From: Candidatus Tepidiaquacellales bacterium UBA2330
GTDB lineage: Bacteria > Bacteroidota > Ignavibacteria > Tepidaquicellales > Tepidaquicellaceae
Assembly: GCA_002344965.1 (NCBI GenBank)
Contig: DDUU01000011.1
Location: 139,468 to 203,467, forward strand
DNA length: 64,000 bases
Reading direction: 5' to 3'
The notes below the pieces were generated by a model that was not told the DNA's origin, made no database searches, and saw nothing but the letters and a program-made list of their open reading frames with translations. Both the position numbers and the translations under genes were made by a program. Shown one piece after another: positions 25,764-35,248 of this stretch; the first letter of the stretch is position 1, and every line of letters starts with the position of its first letter.

Positions 25764-26833
25764 TTTCTGTATTTAATTAAAACATCATTTTCTAAAGTTT
25801 CAATACTTTCTTTTGATAATATCTTTTTATCTTTCAAAGATTTTATTTCAATTTCGCCAAAAGGCGATATACCGTTTCCGATTATTACCGGAGCTATGAA
25901 GAAATATATTTCATCAAACATCCCTTCCTTTACAAACTGTGAAAATAGTTTTGAACCTCCCTCTACTAATATGCTGTTCAGCTTAAATTTATAAAGTAAC
26001 TTCAGTAAATTCTTTATCTTAAATACTTTACTGTCATCCGGCATCCGGATCAGATATTTATTCGCTTTACTTTCTGCCGCTGACTTACCTGTGATCACAA
26101 ATGTTTTGATACGATTACCGTCTGAAAACAAATTAAGATCTGAAGGAAGTGTATTCTTCCTGTCGATCACTAATCTTAAAGGATCTCTTCCTTCAACATC
26201 TCTTACAGTCAAAGACGGATTGTCCGATAGAGCCGTATTTCTCCCGATTAAAACAGCATCATATTCGCTTCTTAATAAGTGAACGGCTTTCCGCGATGCA
26301 GAACCCGTAATATACTTTGATTCAAAATTATTCAGCGCGATTTTCCCGTCAATACTCTGAGCGATCTTCAGGGTTACATAAGGAAGTTTCTTTGTAACAT
26401 ATTTTATAAAAAACTTATTAAGCTCTCTGCACTCATCTTCAAGTATGCCGCAGCTCACATCTGTTCCGTTCTCCTTCAGTATTTCAATCCCTTTGCCGTT
26501 TACTTTCTCAAAAGGATCTTTCATTCCTATCACAACTCTCTTTATTTTTTTTGAAACAATAAATTCGGCGCAGGATGAAGTCTTGCCTTTATGAGCGCAG
26601 GGTTCGAGATTTACAAATAACTCCGCGTCTTTAACATTAAAACCTTTTCTTTCAGCATCTGCTATCGCATTCACTTCTGCGTGAGCATCACCGTATTTTT
26701 TATGATAACCTCTTCCGATAATTTTATTTCCTTTTCTTATAATGCTGCCTACAAGGGGATTCGGAGATACAAATCCTTTTCCTTTTTTCGCAAGTCTGAT
26801 ACACTGAGCCATCAATTTTTCATCAACGTTCAT
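25748..26833 (-). CDS. ribD: Bifunctional diaminohydroxyphosphoribosylaminopyrimidine deaminase / 5-amino-6-(5-phosphoribosylamino)uracil reductase
   Basis: Catalyses the second and third steps of riboflavin synthesis. 361 aa, two domains. The N-terminal deaminase has the zinc site HAEVNAI (His51) and EPCAHKGKTSSCAEFI (two Cys), with FVSPNPLVGSIIRKG at 21-35. The C-terminal NADPH-dependent reductase contains PYVTLKIAQSIDGKIAL and ILVEGGSKLFSQFVKEG. It overlaps the glycosyltransferase upstream by 11 bases and ribE downstream by 16, so it is embedded in one transcript with envelope genes. Confidence 0.96.
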   Translation of the reverse strand: MNVDEKLMAQCIRLAKKGKGFVSPNPLVGSIIRKGNKIIGRGYHKKYGDAHAEVNAIADAERKGFNVKDAELFVNLEPCAHKGKTSSCAEFIVSKKIKRVVIGMKDPFEKVNGKGIEILKENGTDVSCGILEDECRELNKFFIKYVTKKLPYVTLKIAQSIDGKIALNNFESKYITGSASRKAVHLLRSEYDAVLIGRNTALSDNPSLTVRDVEGRDPLRLVIDRKNTLPSDLNLFSDGNRIKTFVITGKSAAESKANKYLIRMPDDSKVFKIKNLLKLLYKFKLNSILVEGGSKLFSQFVKEGMFDEIYFFIAPVIIGNGISPFGEIEIKSLKDKKILSKESIETLENDVLIKYRKCLRE

Positions 26834-27482
26834 TCATGCTTTTTTTAAGTTTGCTCAATACGCTGTCCGGATTATTCCTGTAATAAATATATGTGTCTGA
26901 TTCTAAATAGGCGGTCTTATATTTTGCGGCAGCTCTGTTAAAAAAATCGGAATCATGTGAATATATATTCCGGAAACCATCAAGCTCAGTAAATACATTT
27001 CTCTTGCCAAAAAGTGTGCCGAGCATAACGCAATCCTTCACATGTATAAGACGGCTGCTGTCATTCGCATCCGGGATATACATATCTTCATCGCTGCCTA
27101 TTAATTCAGCGCCGGTGCGGATCAGATCAGTTTCAGTATTGTTCTGAAAATATTGTATTCTTCGAAGAATATGATCCGGTTTATATTCGTCATCTGCGTC
27201 AAGAAAGGTAATATACTCTCCGGATGAAACAGCAATTCCCGAATTCAGCGAAAGCGCCTGTCCCCGGTTAGAATGGTAAAGATATTTTATTTTTTGATTT
27301 TCAATAATGTCCGGAAGAAGTTCAGCATATGTGTCATCTTTACTTCCGTCATCTACAATCACTGTTTCAATATTTTCAAATGACTGATTGAATACAGACT
27401 CTAATGCTCTTTTGTAAAACTTTCTGCTGTTATACAGTGTCAGAATGACGGAAACTTTAAAATTTAATTTTCCGGTGTTCAT
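26823..27482 (-). CDS. Glycosyltransferase family 2
   Basis: 219 aa, a single GT-A catalytic domain with no membrane anchor. Motifs: VSVILTLYNSRKFYKRALES, VIVDDGSKDDTY (nucleotide-sugar binding), SGEYITFLDADDEYKP (DxD-like metal site) and GFRNIYSHDSDFFNRAA (catalytic acidic segment). Presumably adds a sugar to a cell-envelope glycan; the sugar and acceptor cannot be told. It overlaps the DUF4292 gene by 4 bases. Confidence 0.85.
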   Translation of the reverse strand: MNTGKLNFKVSVILTLYNSRKFYKRALESVFNQSFENIETVIVDDGSKDDTYAELLPDIIENQKIKYLYHSNRGQALSLNSGIAVSSGEYITFLDADDEYKPDHILRRIQYFQNNTETDLIRTGAELIGSDEDMYIPDANDSSRLIHVKDCVMLGTLFGKRNVFTELDGFRNIYSHDSDFFNRAAAKYKTAYLESDTYIYYRNNPDSVLSKLKKSMNER

Positions 27483-28264
27483 TTCCAGCTGACGTGTTTG
27501 GCGCTTTTAGGTATCCTTATCCGGAAATTAAGATTGCTGTTGTTAAACTCTTCGCTGTTATATGTAAGCCAGATTGACTGTCTTTCTTCAGGTCTGATAA
27601 CGGAAATCTTTTTTGGAAAAAAAATCCCTTTGCTTTCGTAAAAGTCGGCATATGTTATTTCTATCTTAGCCTTGCCTTTATTATCATATTTCCCGAGTTT
27701 TCTCACGTAAAAATTATTCTTATCAATCCAGAATTTTTTAATCTCATTATCATAAGTCAGGACAGCCAGATAATCTCTATCAGTTTCAAGTATTTTTGAG
27801 GATATGTAATCATCTTCATGGAAATAATATTTACCGGAAAATGAATTTATCAGATCATCAAACTCTATTCGGATCCTCATTATTATGCTTAGATTACTTT
27901 CGGTTGAAGAGCCTTTAATAACTCTGTTATCCATTATATTGTAGTAAATAAAATCTTTTCTTGTAATTAGAAGATCAGCTATGCCAATGCCGAAAGGTCC
28001 TTCAAGTTTAGTAAATACACTGTCCGGCTTTTTTATACTGACCGTGATCGTACCGGTGTTGTTAAGATCCGGGGAGTCAATGGATATCTCGCCGTAAGCG
28101 TCAAGAGCTGTTAATTTCTGTGAATTCTCATTAACTTTCTCCTTTAAAAACTCAAAAGTAACTGTTGATTCTGTGGTTGTTGTCGAAGCAGTACACGAGA
28201 TCAATCCCGCGCAAACCGGTAAAAATAAAAGACAGAATAATATATTACGGCTTTTTTTCAACAC
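27479..28264 (-). CDS. DUF4292-type lipoprotein
   Basis: 261 aa, lipoprotein signal ending FLPVCAGLISC. The mature part follows the LolA/LolB-like outer-membrane lipoprotein pattern of DUF4292: LTALDAYGEISIDSPDLNNT, VFTKLEGPFGIGIADLLITR, FWIDKNNFYVRKL, then a C-terminal strand FRIRIPKSAKHVSW. The family is commonly found in Bacteroidota, and a role in envelope assembly is plausible but unproven. It overlaps the upstream amidotransferase gene by 20 bases and the downstream glycosyltransferase by 4. Confidence 0.78.
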   Translation of the reverse strand: MLKKSRNILFCLLFLPVCAGLISCTASTTTTESTVTFEFLKEKVNENSQKLTALDAYGEISIDSPDLNNTGTITVSIKKPDSVFTKLEGPFGIGIADLLITRKDFIYYNIMDNRVIKGSSTESNLSIIMRIRIEFDDLINSFSGKYYFHEDDYISSKILETDRDYLAVLTYDNEIKKFWIDKNNFYVRKLGKYDNKGKAKIEITYADFYESKGIFFPKKISVIRPEERQSIWLTYNSEEFNNSNLNFRIRIPKSAKHVSWK

Positions 28265-28934
28265 ACTCTGATAAAAATTTTTTTAAAATATTTTCTGAAA
28301 CGGGATCATCAAACGGCATTCTCTCCGGATGCCACTGAACAGCTATCATAAAAGGTTTTCCTGTTTTATCCGAATATTCTATACCTTCCACAATGCCGTC
28401 ATCGGATTTCGCATTTACCATTAATCCCTCGCCAATACGTTCAGCCGCCTGATGATGGGATGAATTTACTGTTACACTATCGGACTTCACAATTTCATAT
28501 AAAAGAGTATCTTTCAGAATATTTATTTTGTGAAACCTCTGAATATCTTTGGAAATTTTTCTGTGATTCGTATTCCTTATTTCCTCTAAATCAAAGATCA
28601 GATTGCCTCTGTAATAAACATTTATAATCTGTATCCCGCGGCAAATTCCTAAAACAGGAATTTTCCGTTTTTCAGCTTCTTCAATAAGTTTCATTTCAAA
28701 TCCGTCACGCCCGGGCAGGTAAGTGCCTTTTGTTTCTTTAGTGTCCCAGTCGCAATAAATCTCCGGATAAACATCAACTCCGCCGCTAAGTATCAGCCCG
28801 CTGCATTCTTTGAAATTCCTGTAACCTTCTTCCTTTGAATTGTGATCAAGAATTATATAATCAACTTTGAAATGCTCCAGCCAGTTTAAGTATTTTTCAA
28901 AATTTGATTCAGCATAAGTAACTCCGATTTTCAA
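28245..28934 (-). CDS. Class I glutamine amidotransferase-like peptidase (gamma-glutamyl hydrolase family, PuuD-like)
   Basis: 229 aa, peptidase C26 fold. The nucleophile is in GICRGIQIINVYY (Cys near residue 98), the substrate segment GGVDVYPEIY precedes it, and the catalytic His/Glu are in VQWHPERMPF. Members hydrolyse gamma-glutamyl amides such as gamma-glutamyl-GABA; the substrate here is not determined. NVYYRGNLIFDL replaces the usual NVxxGGTLxQD, a mild departure. Sits between lpxK and the DUF4292 gene without an obvious pathway link. Confidence 0.85.
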   Translation of the reverse strand: MKIGVTYAESNFEKYLNWLEHFKVDYIILDHNSKEEGYRNFKECSGLILSGGVDVYPEIYCDWDTKETKGTYLPGRDGFEMKLIEEAEKRKIPVLGICRGIQIINVYYRGNLIFDLEEIRNTNHRKISKDIQRFHKINILKDTLLYEIVKSDSVTVNSSHHQAAERIGEGLMVNAKSDDGIVEGIEYSDKTGKPFMIAVQWHPERMPFDDPVSENILKKFLSECVEKKP

Positions 28935-28943
28935 AATATATAT

Positions 28944-30032
28944 TCAGTTATTTTTATTAATCTTCAGAATATCCAGCAGTTTACTTTCAAGAAGAGAAAT
29001 ATTTCCAGTAACTTCGATCTCTAAGTTTAAAAAGTAAACAGGAAATGAGTCAGTGAATTTTTTATACTTTTTGATTTTAATAAAATCTTTTTCCGTAGTA
29101 ACATAAACAGTGTCTTTCTTATATAAAGAGATCAGTTTTTCAATATCCTCATAAGAATAGTTATGGTGATCATCGTAAATAATTTCATTTGTAACTTTGA
29201 TATTCAAACTCTTAACGGCATTACAAAAAGATTCCGGCTTAGCTATACCTGAAAACAAAATCGCCATTTTTATTTCTTCTTCCGGATTTCCAACTGAATC
29301 CGGTTTTAAAATAGTATTTTTATGATCTATTAAATATTCAGATTTATATTTTATTTTTACTGTGTCTGAGAAATACTTATTGCCTTTATGATCACTGCTC
29401 TTGTCAGAATGTTTTGAATTCAGGACTATCAAATCAGCTCTCTTTATATTTGAAAAACTTTCACGAAGATCTCCTGAAGGTATTGTGAATAAATATTTCA
29501 ATCTGTTCTTCTCGTAATCCGTTTCATCAATTAAAACTATATCAAGATCCCTGCGGATCTTTCTGTGCTGAAACGCATCATCAAGAATAATAATGTCAGG
29601 TTTAAACTTAGACATCATATATTCAGAAGCTCTGCATCTGTCAGCTGAAGCAATAATATAAAATTTACCGCTGAATTCCTTTGACAATTCATATGCAATC
29701 AAAGCAGGTTCGTCACCGGTCTGATTAATGTCTTCATTGATTTTAAATCCGTCATATACTGTTACCATTTTTTTTTCAGCTCTGCCGTAACCTCTGGAAA
29801 TAATTCCGACTGTTTTACCTTTATTTAAAAAATACTTTGCAATAAAAATGACGAAAGGAGTTTTGCCGGTTCCGCCTGTAGTTATATTGCCAATGGAAAT
29901 TATTTTTGCTCCCGCATTGCATGCGCTCAGAATATTTTTATCATACAAAAAATTTCTGACGTTCATTATTACTGAATAAATTACGGAAATGGGAATAAGA
30001 ACTATTCTGATTATGCCGGTTAAAAATTTCAT
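28944..30032 (-). CDS. lpxK: Tetraacyldisaccharide 4'-kinase
   Basis: Phosphorylates the 4' position of the lipid A precursor; inner-membrane face. 362 aa. The P-loop SIGNITTGGTGKTPFVIFIA is at about 46-65, preceded by a hydrophobic N-terminal anchor (FLTGIIRIVLIPISVIYSVI). DDAFQHRKIRRDLDIVLID carries the Walker-B-like and catalytic residues, and the C-terminus has AILFSGIAKPESF and DDHHNYSYEDIE. It overlaps the DUF374 acyltransferase gene by 4 bases. Confidence 0.95.
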   Translation of the reverse strand: MKFLTGIIRIVLIPISVIYSVIMNVRNFLYDKNILSACNAGAKIISIGNITTGGTGKTPFVIFIAKYFLNKGKTVGIISRGYGRAEKKMVTVYDGFKINEDINQTGDEPALIAYELSKEFSGKFYIIASADRCRASEYMMSKFKPDIIILDDAFQHRKIRRDLDIVLIDETDYEKNRLKYLFTIPSGDLRESFSNIKRADLIVLNSKHSDKSSDHKGNKYFSDTVKIKYKSEYLIDHKNTILKPDSVGNPEEEIKMAILFSGIAKPESFCNAVKSLNIKVTNEIIYDDHHNYSYEDIEKLISLYKKDTVYVTTEKDFIKIKKYKKFTDSFPVYFLNLEIEVTGNISLLESKLLDILKINKNN

Positions 30033-30625
30033 GTCATTTCAGCGGATAGTTTTGATTTGAATGCTGTCAGTTCATTCTCATCAAGATAAGATTTATAATC
30101 ATATTTATTTCCGAAAGCTACAATACACTTTGAGAACGGATAAGGTATTTCAAATCTGTCCCAGCTTTTACTCAGAATTTTCTTCCGGGAGTATGAAATT
30201 TTAACAGGTATTAGGGAAACACTGCATTTATTTGAAATCACCAGCGGACCGTTTTTCATGTTCAGCGCCGGACCGCGCGGTCCGTCCGGAGTAATTACAG
30301 CATTGTATCCTTCCTTTGCCAGTCTGATAAGAGATTCAAGAGCTTCCTTCGCACCTTTCGAACTCGAACCTCTGACTACTTTGTAATTCCATTTTGAAAG
30401 AAGACTGTTAAGAATATCTCCGTCTTTACTTTGCGATACAAGCGCTGCTGATCTTAATTTTCTGAAAAGCCACCAGCCGACGAGCATTTTAGAATGCCAG
30501 AATATAAAAACATAATTTTTGTCACCGGAGGGCTGATTGTGAATTTCTATTCTTAAAGTTTTAATATAAAGGTCTATAACGAAAGGAAGTATTTTAACCA
30601 GTATAATTTCAATTGCTCTTTTCAT
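30029..30625 (-). CDS. DUF374 lysophospholipid acyltransferase-family protein
   Basis: 198 aa. Resembles the acyltransferase fold of the DUF374/LPLAT family: VFIFWHSKMLVGWWLFR (His-containing motif I), SQSKDGDILNSLLSKWNYKV, VRGSSSKGAKEAL and ITPDGPRGPALNMKNGPLVI. DUF374 genes are often found beside lipid A genes; the acyl acceptor is unknown. It overlaps lpxK by 4 bases and follows lpxB by 1 base. Confidence 0.85.
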   Translation of the reverse strand: MKRAIEIILVKILPFVIDLYIKTLRIEIHNQPSGDKNYVFIFWHSKMLVGWWLFRKLRSAALVSQSKDGDILNSLLSKWNYKVVRGSSSKGAKEALESLIRLAKEGYNAVITPDGPRGPALNMKNGPLVISNKCSVSLIPVKISYSRKKILSKSWDRFEIPYPFSKCIVAFGNKYDYKSYLDENELTAFKSKLSAEMT

Positions 30626-30626
30626 A

Positions 30627-31766
30627 CTAATCTTTCATAAGTTCGGCGATCATTTTTGCAGCATTAACTGAAGCATCTTTTTCAGTCAAAACATTTCTCA
30701 ATTCTTTAAAGCTTAAGAGCATTTCATTCCTGTATTCTTTATCAGTAAGAATTTTTTTCCCTTCTTCAAAAATATCTTGCGGCTGCATCTTATCCTGCAA
30801 AAATTCTTTCACCGCCGTCCTTCCGAGTAAAATATTTATCATTGCTATGTGATCCACCTGTATCAGTCTTTTCCCGACAGCATAATTAAAGGCGCCAGTT
30901 TTATATACCACGCAAAAAGGAGTGCCGATCAGTGCGCATTCCATTGTGGAAGTGCCTGATTTTGTAATTACCAGATCCGAATTTAAAATGGTCTTATAAT
31001 TCAGTCCGTCATCTCCGTCAGATCTGACAAGATTGAATTTGCTGTCTTTCAGATAGGGCTTGTAAAATGAGAGTTCAAAATTATCAGAACAAATTATATT
31101 TATATCGCAGTCGAATTCTTTCTTAAAAAGCTCAGCAGTTTCCCTCATAACCGGCATCATGATTCTTATCTCGTCTTTACGGCTGCCAGGCATAAAACTG
31201 ACAGTAAGCTTTTTACTTTCTTCTTTTTTATTTGCGGAAAGGAATGTATCGGTTCTTTTTACAAGAGGATGTCCGACAAAATTCGCTTTCACATTTTCCT
31301 TTTTATAGAAATCAACTTCAAACGGGAATACGACTATCATCAGATCTACAGTCTCCCGGATGATCCTGACTCTGCTTTTATGCCATGCCCAGAGCTGCGG
31401 CGATATATAGTAAACTATTTTTCCTTTAAACGACTTTCGGATACATGATGCAATTTTCAGATTAAATCCTGGAAAATCCACGAGTATAAGAATGTCAGGT
31501 TCAAATTTCAGAATAAAGTTTTTAGTATCATTTATAATTTTCTTAAGTTTTCTGATATTTTTTATAACCGCTGAAAATCCAATGTAGCTTACTTTACTTT
31601 TGTCAAAAATCAGTTCAGCGCCGGCTGCTTTCAGCTTCTGGCCTCCGATGCCCTTGGCTGTCATTCCCGGAAAGGATTTTTTCAATTCTGTTAAAAGAGA
31701 AGCTGCGTGCATATCACCTGACGATTCGCCGGCAATGATAAAAATTTTTCCGGGTTCAGAATTCAA
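30627..31766 (-). CDS. lpxB: Lipid-A-disaccharide synthase
   Basis: Condenses UDP-2,3-diacylglucosamine with lipid X to form the lipid A disaccharide; peripheral inner-membrane GT19 enzyme. 379 aa. Motifs: IIAGESSGDMHAASLLTELK at the N-terminus, GIGGQKLKAAG, ILVDFPGFNLKIA, YYISPQLWAWHKSRVRII, FVGHPLVKR, SFMPGSRKDEIRIMMP and TKSGTSTMECALIGTPFCVV. It is the first gene of the minus-strand operon that ends at 24863. Confidence 0.96.
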   Translation of the reverse strand: MNSEPGKIFIIAGESSGDMHAASLLTELKKSFPGMTAKGIGGQKLKAAGAELIFDKSKVSYIGFSAVIKNIRKLKKIINDTKNFILKFEPDILILVDFPGFNLKIASCIRKSFKGKIVYYISPQLWAWHKSRVRIIRETVDLMIVVFPFEVDFYKKENVKANFVGHPLVKRTDTFLSANKKEESKKLTVSFMPGSRKDEIRIMMPVMRETAELFKKEFDCDINIICSDNFELSFYKPYLKDSKFNLVRSDGDDGLNYKTILNSDLVITKSGTSTMECALIGTPFCVVYKTGAFNYAVGKRLIQVDHIAMINILLGRTAVKEFLQDKMQPQDIFEEGKKILTDKEYRNEMLLSFKELRNVLTEKDASVNAAKMIAELMKD

Positions 31767-31805
31767 TTAAGAATGTATTTAATTATTGTAAAAGATAAAT
31801 CAATG

Positions 31806-33176
31806 TCAGCTCATAATTTTATCTGCAGCGTCTTCACCTGAATTTATTGCGCCTTCCATAAATCCCTGCCAGTCAGCAACATGCTCTCCCGCAAAGTGAA
31901 CATTACCGAAACTTTCGCGAAGTACAGGCATAATCCCAAACCACTGACCTTTTCCGTAAAGAGCATAAGCTCCTTTAGAAAATTCATCATCACCCCAGAA
32001 ATAATTTACGTTTTTCTCTACATAACCCGAAACATCACCTACAGCAGTTTTGAGCGTATCGGTAATTACCTTAATTCTGCTTTCTTCATTCATTTGAGAA
32101 AGTATGTCGGCTTTGTCACCGACTGCATAAGTAATAAGAACGCCTTTCGGGGATTTCTGATTTTTGGTAGCGTGATAAAAATAATGTGTATATGAATCAG
32201 AAAGTATGCTGAACTCTTCATCTTTCCAGAATCTATCATTGAAAACAGTTGCCGACTTAATGATCCTGCTGTACTGAAGAGCATTAATTGCGTCAGTCTT
32301 TTCAGGCGGAAGAGCAGGCGTCCAGTTAATTTTAGACATAGCAAAAGTAGGAACTGTGCAGACGAGCGTATCAGCGGAAAAGTTTTTTCCGTTGCTGCAT
32401 TTGACGCTGATCTTTCCTGAACTGTTAATGTCAGTAACTTTATGAGCTGTCAGTATATTCCCGCGTCCGACTTTATCGGCCATAGATTCAGCGATTAGAG
32501 AATTTCCGCCTTTGACTTTGAAATCCATTTCATTGTATTCATTTGACTCTGCGTATTCCGCAAGAGCTGAGTAAGCCGATACGAAACGAATGGACTCACC
32601 GAAGTCAGTGCTGTCCGCATATTCCCGAATATCAAGATCTCTGTCGGGTATATCGTGATTCATAAGAAATCTCCACCAGTCCATTTTATCGAGTTTTACT
32701 TTATCAGCGTCGGTCAGATATTTATAGTCTGCCAATATTTTTTCAAACTTAACTTTCCATTCAGGTGAATAATCCCACTCGCCGGGTTTAAAAAATTCTC
32801 CTTTATATATAAGTCTGTCTTTAAATCTGTTGTTTTCGGTAACAAGACCGAACTGATCGCAGAGTGCGATGATCCTTTCGTGAGAACCGCCGATCCATTC
32901 CGCACCGAGCTCGATAACGAGGTTATCTTCAGGAACAGGTTCATCGGTTATTTTATGTGAAAATACTCTTCCGCCGATACGGTTTCTGGCTTCGAGTATA
33001 GTGACCTCATAACCGTTATCTTTTAATTTCATGGCGGCTGCAAGTCCGGAGAGACCGGCGCCGAGTATTATGACTGACGGTTTGGAAATAAGATTCATTG
33101 AAAAAACTTTAGGGGCGAGAAGCGTCCCGGCTGCAATAACGGAAGACTGCTTCAGAAATTCTCTTCTTGTTGTCAT
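31806..33176 (-). CDS. Tat-exported flavin-dependent amine oxidase
   Basis: 456 aa. The N-terminus has a twin-arginine signal (TRREFLKQSSVIAAGTLLAP), so the folded FAD protein is probably moved to the periplasm. The FAD-binding dinucleotide fold (IILGAGLSGLAAAMKLKDNG, EARNRIGGRV) and the C-terminal flavin site (VHFAGEHVADWQGFMEGAIN) match the flavin monoamine oxidase family. Substrate unknown. Start ATG at 33176. It is transcribed away from the type III polyketide synthase gene across a 137-base divergent region. Confidence 0.88.
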   Translation of the reverse strand: MTTRREFLKQSSVIAAGTLLAPKVFSMNLISKPSVIILGAGLSGLAAAMKLKDNGYEVTILEARNRIGGRVFSHKITDEPVPEDNLVIELGAEWIGGSHERIIALCDQFGLVTENNRFKDRLIYKGEFFKPGEWDYSPEWKVKFEKILADYKYLTDADKVKLDKMDWWRFLMNHDIPDRDLDIREYADSTDFGESIRFVSAYSALAEYAESNEYNEMDFKVKGGNSLIAESMADKVGRGNILTAHKVTDINSSGKISVKCSNGKNFSADTLVCTVPTFAMSKINWTPALPPEKTDAINALQYSRIIKSATVFNDRFWKDEEFSILSDSYTHYFYHATKNQKSPKGVLITYAVGDKADILSQMNEESRIKVITDTLKTAVGDVSGYVEKNVNYFWGDDEFSKGAYALYGKGQWFGIMPVLRESFGNVHFAGEHVADWQGFMEGAINSGEDAADKIMS

Positions 33177-33313
33177 GTTTTAAAATTTAATTGTTTTCAA
33201 AATACTTAATTGAAGTAAATTTAAAAACTCATTCCATTTCAGAAATTTTATAAAAATCTTACTTCATTTTGAGAGTTCAGAATATTAGATTAAATATAAA
33301 CTAAAGTTAAGCA

Positions 33314-34384
33314 TTGTCTGAAATAATCACAGTATCCAAAACGGATATGCCGTATAAGATCCTACAGAGTGAAATGAAAAAATTCGCAGACGGAATATTT
33401 AGAGGAAAGGTACCTGATGCAGAAAGACTTATGTCAGTATTTGAAAACTCCGAAATTGACGAAAGAAATTTATGCGTACCTTTGGAATATTTTAATGAAA
33501 GAAAATCCTTCGCCGAAAGAAATTCTGATTATCTGAAATTAACTATAGATTATTCTGTCACAGCGATAAAGGATTGCCTTTTGAGATCAGGATTCAGCTC
33601 TGATGATATAACGGATATTATTTTTATTTCATCAACAGGAATTTCAACTCCGAGCCCTGACGCATTCATTATAAATCAGCTAAAGCTGAATAAGAACATT
33701 AACAGATATCCTGTGTGGGGACTTGGCTGTGCAGGCGGAGTGGCGGGAATTGCAAAAGCTAAAGTGATCGCGGATTCAAATCCGAATGCGCTGGTAGCAT
33801 TAGTTACTTCTGAATTATGCTCACTGACTTTTCTTAATGATGATTTTTCAAAAAGTAATTTAGTCGCGACAAGTTTATTCTCTGACGGTGTGGCTGCTGT
33901 GCTTATTAAAGGTGACGGTCTGAATTTTAAAAAAACAAATTCTGAAAGGATTGAAATAACAGATGCGATGAGCAGAATATACTATGATTCTACTGATGTA
34001 ATGGGCTGGGAAGTAACTGATGCCGGACTGAAAGTGATATTTTCAAAAGACATTCCTACGATCGTAGAAGATAAATTAAAACCTGACATAGAAATGTTTT
34101 TAAAAAGAAATGATCTGAAAACTGATGATATAAAAAACTTCGTAACACATCCCGGAGGAATTAAAGTAATTGACTCATATGTAAGATCACTGGAAATTGA
34201 TCCTTGCAATTTAGACAACACAAAATACGTTTTAAGAAAATACGGGAATATGTCTTCAGCTACGGTTATGTATGTGCTTGATCGATTTATATGCAATGGT
34301 TTTACTGACGGCTTTGGAATAATGACATCTCTCGGTCCCGGATTTTCAAGCGAGATGGTTCTGCTGAATATTCAATCAAAATGA
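33314..34384 (+). CDS. Type III polyketide synthase (chalcone/stilbene-synthase fold)
   Basis: Condenses an acyl-CoA starter with malonyl-CoA units; bacterial members commonly make alkylpyrones or alkylresorcinols. 356 aa from a TTG start at 33314. The Cys-His-Asn triad is visible: Cys139 in VWGLGCAGGVAGIAKA, His in NFVTHPGGIKVI and Asn in RKYGNMSSATVMYVL. The C-terminal LGPGFSSEMVLL is the family GFGPG-like loop. It is followed by an ICMT-family methyltransferase after 10 bases, the pairing known from Bacillus bpsA-bpsB, where the product is an alkylpyrone methyl ether. Product inferred, not shown. Confidence 0.88.
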   Translation: MSEIITVSKTDMPYKILQSEMKKFADGIFRGKVPDAERLMSVFENSEIDERNLCVPLEYFNERKSFAERNSDYLKLTIDYSVTAIKDCLLRSGFSSDDITDIIFISSTGISTPSPDAFIINQLKLNKNINRYPVWGLGCAGGVAGIAKAKVIADSNPNALVALVTSELCSLTFLNDDFSKSNLVATSLFSDGVAAVLIKGDGLNFKKTNSERIEITDAMSRIYYDSTDVMGWEVTDAGLKVIFSKDIPTIVEDKLKPDIEMFLKRNDLKTDDIKNFVTHPGGIKVIDSYVRSLEIDPCNLDNTKYVLRKYGNMSSATVMYVLDRFICNGFTDGFGIMTSLGPGFSSEMVLLNIQSK

Positions 34385-34394
34385 TTTATACAAG

Positions 34395-34901
34395 ATGTCT
34401 TTTTTCATTATTATAATTTCAATTGTAATACTTCAGCGTCTTACCGAACTTCTAATTTCAAAAAGAAATGAGAAATGGCTTCTGGCAAACGGAGCGGTCG
34501 AATATGGCGGAAGTCATTATAAATACATCGTCCTGCTGCATACTGCTTTTTTTCTTTCAATGATCTTTGAATACTTTTTTATTGCAGGGGAGCATAAATA
34601 CAATATTATTAATTATTTGTTTTTGGTATTTTTCATACTATTGCAGACAGCGAGAATTTCAGTGCTGCTGACTCTCGGCAGATACTGGAATACAAAGATT
34701 TACAGAATTCACGGGACGCGTCTTGTCAGCGGAGGACTTTATAAATGTTTCAAACATCCGAATTATATTATAGTCGTCTGCGAGATATTTACAATACCAA
34801 TGATATTTAATTTATACTATACTGCAGTTATATTTTCGCTTCTGAATGCAGTAATGCTATATGTCAGAATAAAAGAAGAAAATAAAATATTAATCAATTA
34901 A
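34395..34901 (+). CDS. Isoprenylcysteine carboxyl methyltransferase (ICMT)-family membrane protein
   Basis: 168 aa, mostly hydrophobic with about four membrane helices (FFIIIISIVILQRLTELLIS, LLHTAFFLSMIFEYFF). The SAM-binding tail KCFKHPNYIIVVCEIFTIP carries the conserved HPNY motif of ICMT proteins. Bacterial members next to type III polyketide synthases methylate the pyrone oxygen (BpsB). Probably the tailoring enzyme for the product of the preceding gene. Confidence 0.82.
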   Translation: MSFFIIIISIVILQRLTELLISKRNEKWLLANGAVEYGGSHYKYIVLLHTAFFLSMIFEYFFIAGEHKYNIINYLFLVFFILLQTARISVLLTLGRYWNTKIYRIHGTRLVSGGLYKCFKHPNYIIVVCEIFTIPMIFNLYYTAVIFSLLNAVMLYVRIKEENKILIN

Positions 34902-34913
34902 CAGTTTTATTAT

Positions 34914-35225
34914 ATGAAAATAAAATTAAAAGATATCTGTCACGGACGAAGCGGGGATAAAGGGGATGCGGCAAACATCGGTCTGATTGCTTATAATAAG
35001 GAAGACTATGAATTAATCAAAAGAGAAGTTACCGCTGAAAAGGTCAGGAAGTTTTTTGTTGGTATCTGCAAAGGCGAAGTAATAAGATATGAACTTCCGA
35101 ATATAAACGCGCTTAATTTTCTTTTAAACAACACTCTGGGCGGCGGCGGAACTGTCTCGTTAATGCTTGATGCGCAGGGAAAAACTCTCGCTTCTGCGCT
35201 ATTAAAAATGGAAATAGAAAAATAA
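34914..35225 (+). CDS. AtuA-like ferredoxin-fold protein
   Basis: 103 aa. Matches the free-standing C-terminal domain of AtuA (acyclic terpene utilisation): KLKDICHGRSGDKGDAANIG, RYELPNINALNFLLNN, TLGGGGTVSLMLDAQGKTLA. Its biochemical role is not established; AtuA proteins take part in terpenoid or branched-chain catabolism. It follows the methyltransferase gene by 12 bases, so all three genes may form one operon. Confidence 0.78.
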   Translation: MKIKLKDICHGRSGDKGDAANIGLIAYNKEDYELIKREVTAEKVRKFFVGICKGEVIRYELPNINALNFLLNNTLGGGGTVSLMLDAQGKTLASALLKMEIEK

Positions 35226-35248
35226 TTAAAAAATAAAATATACATAAA

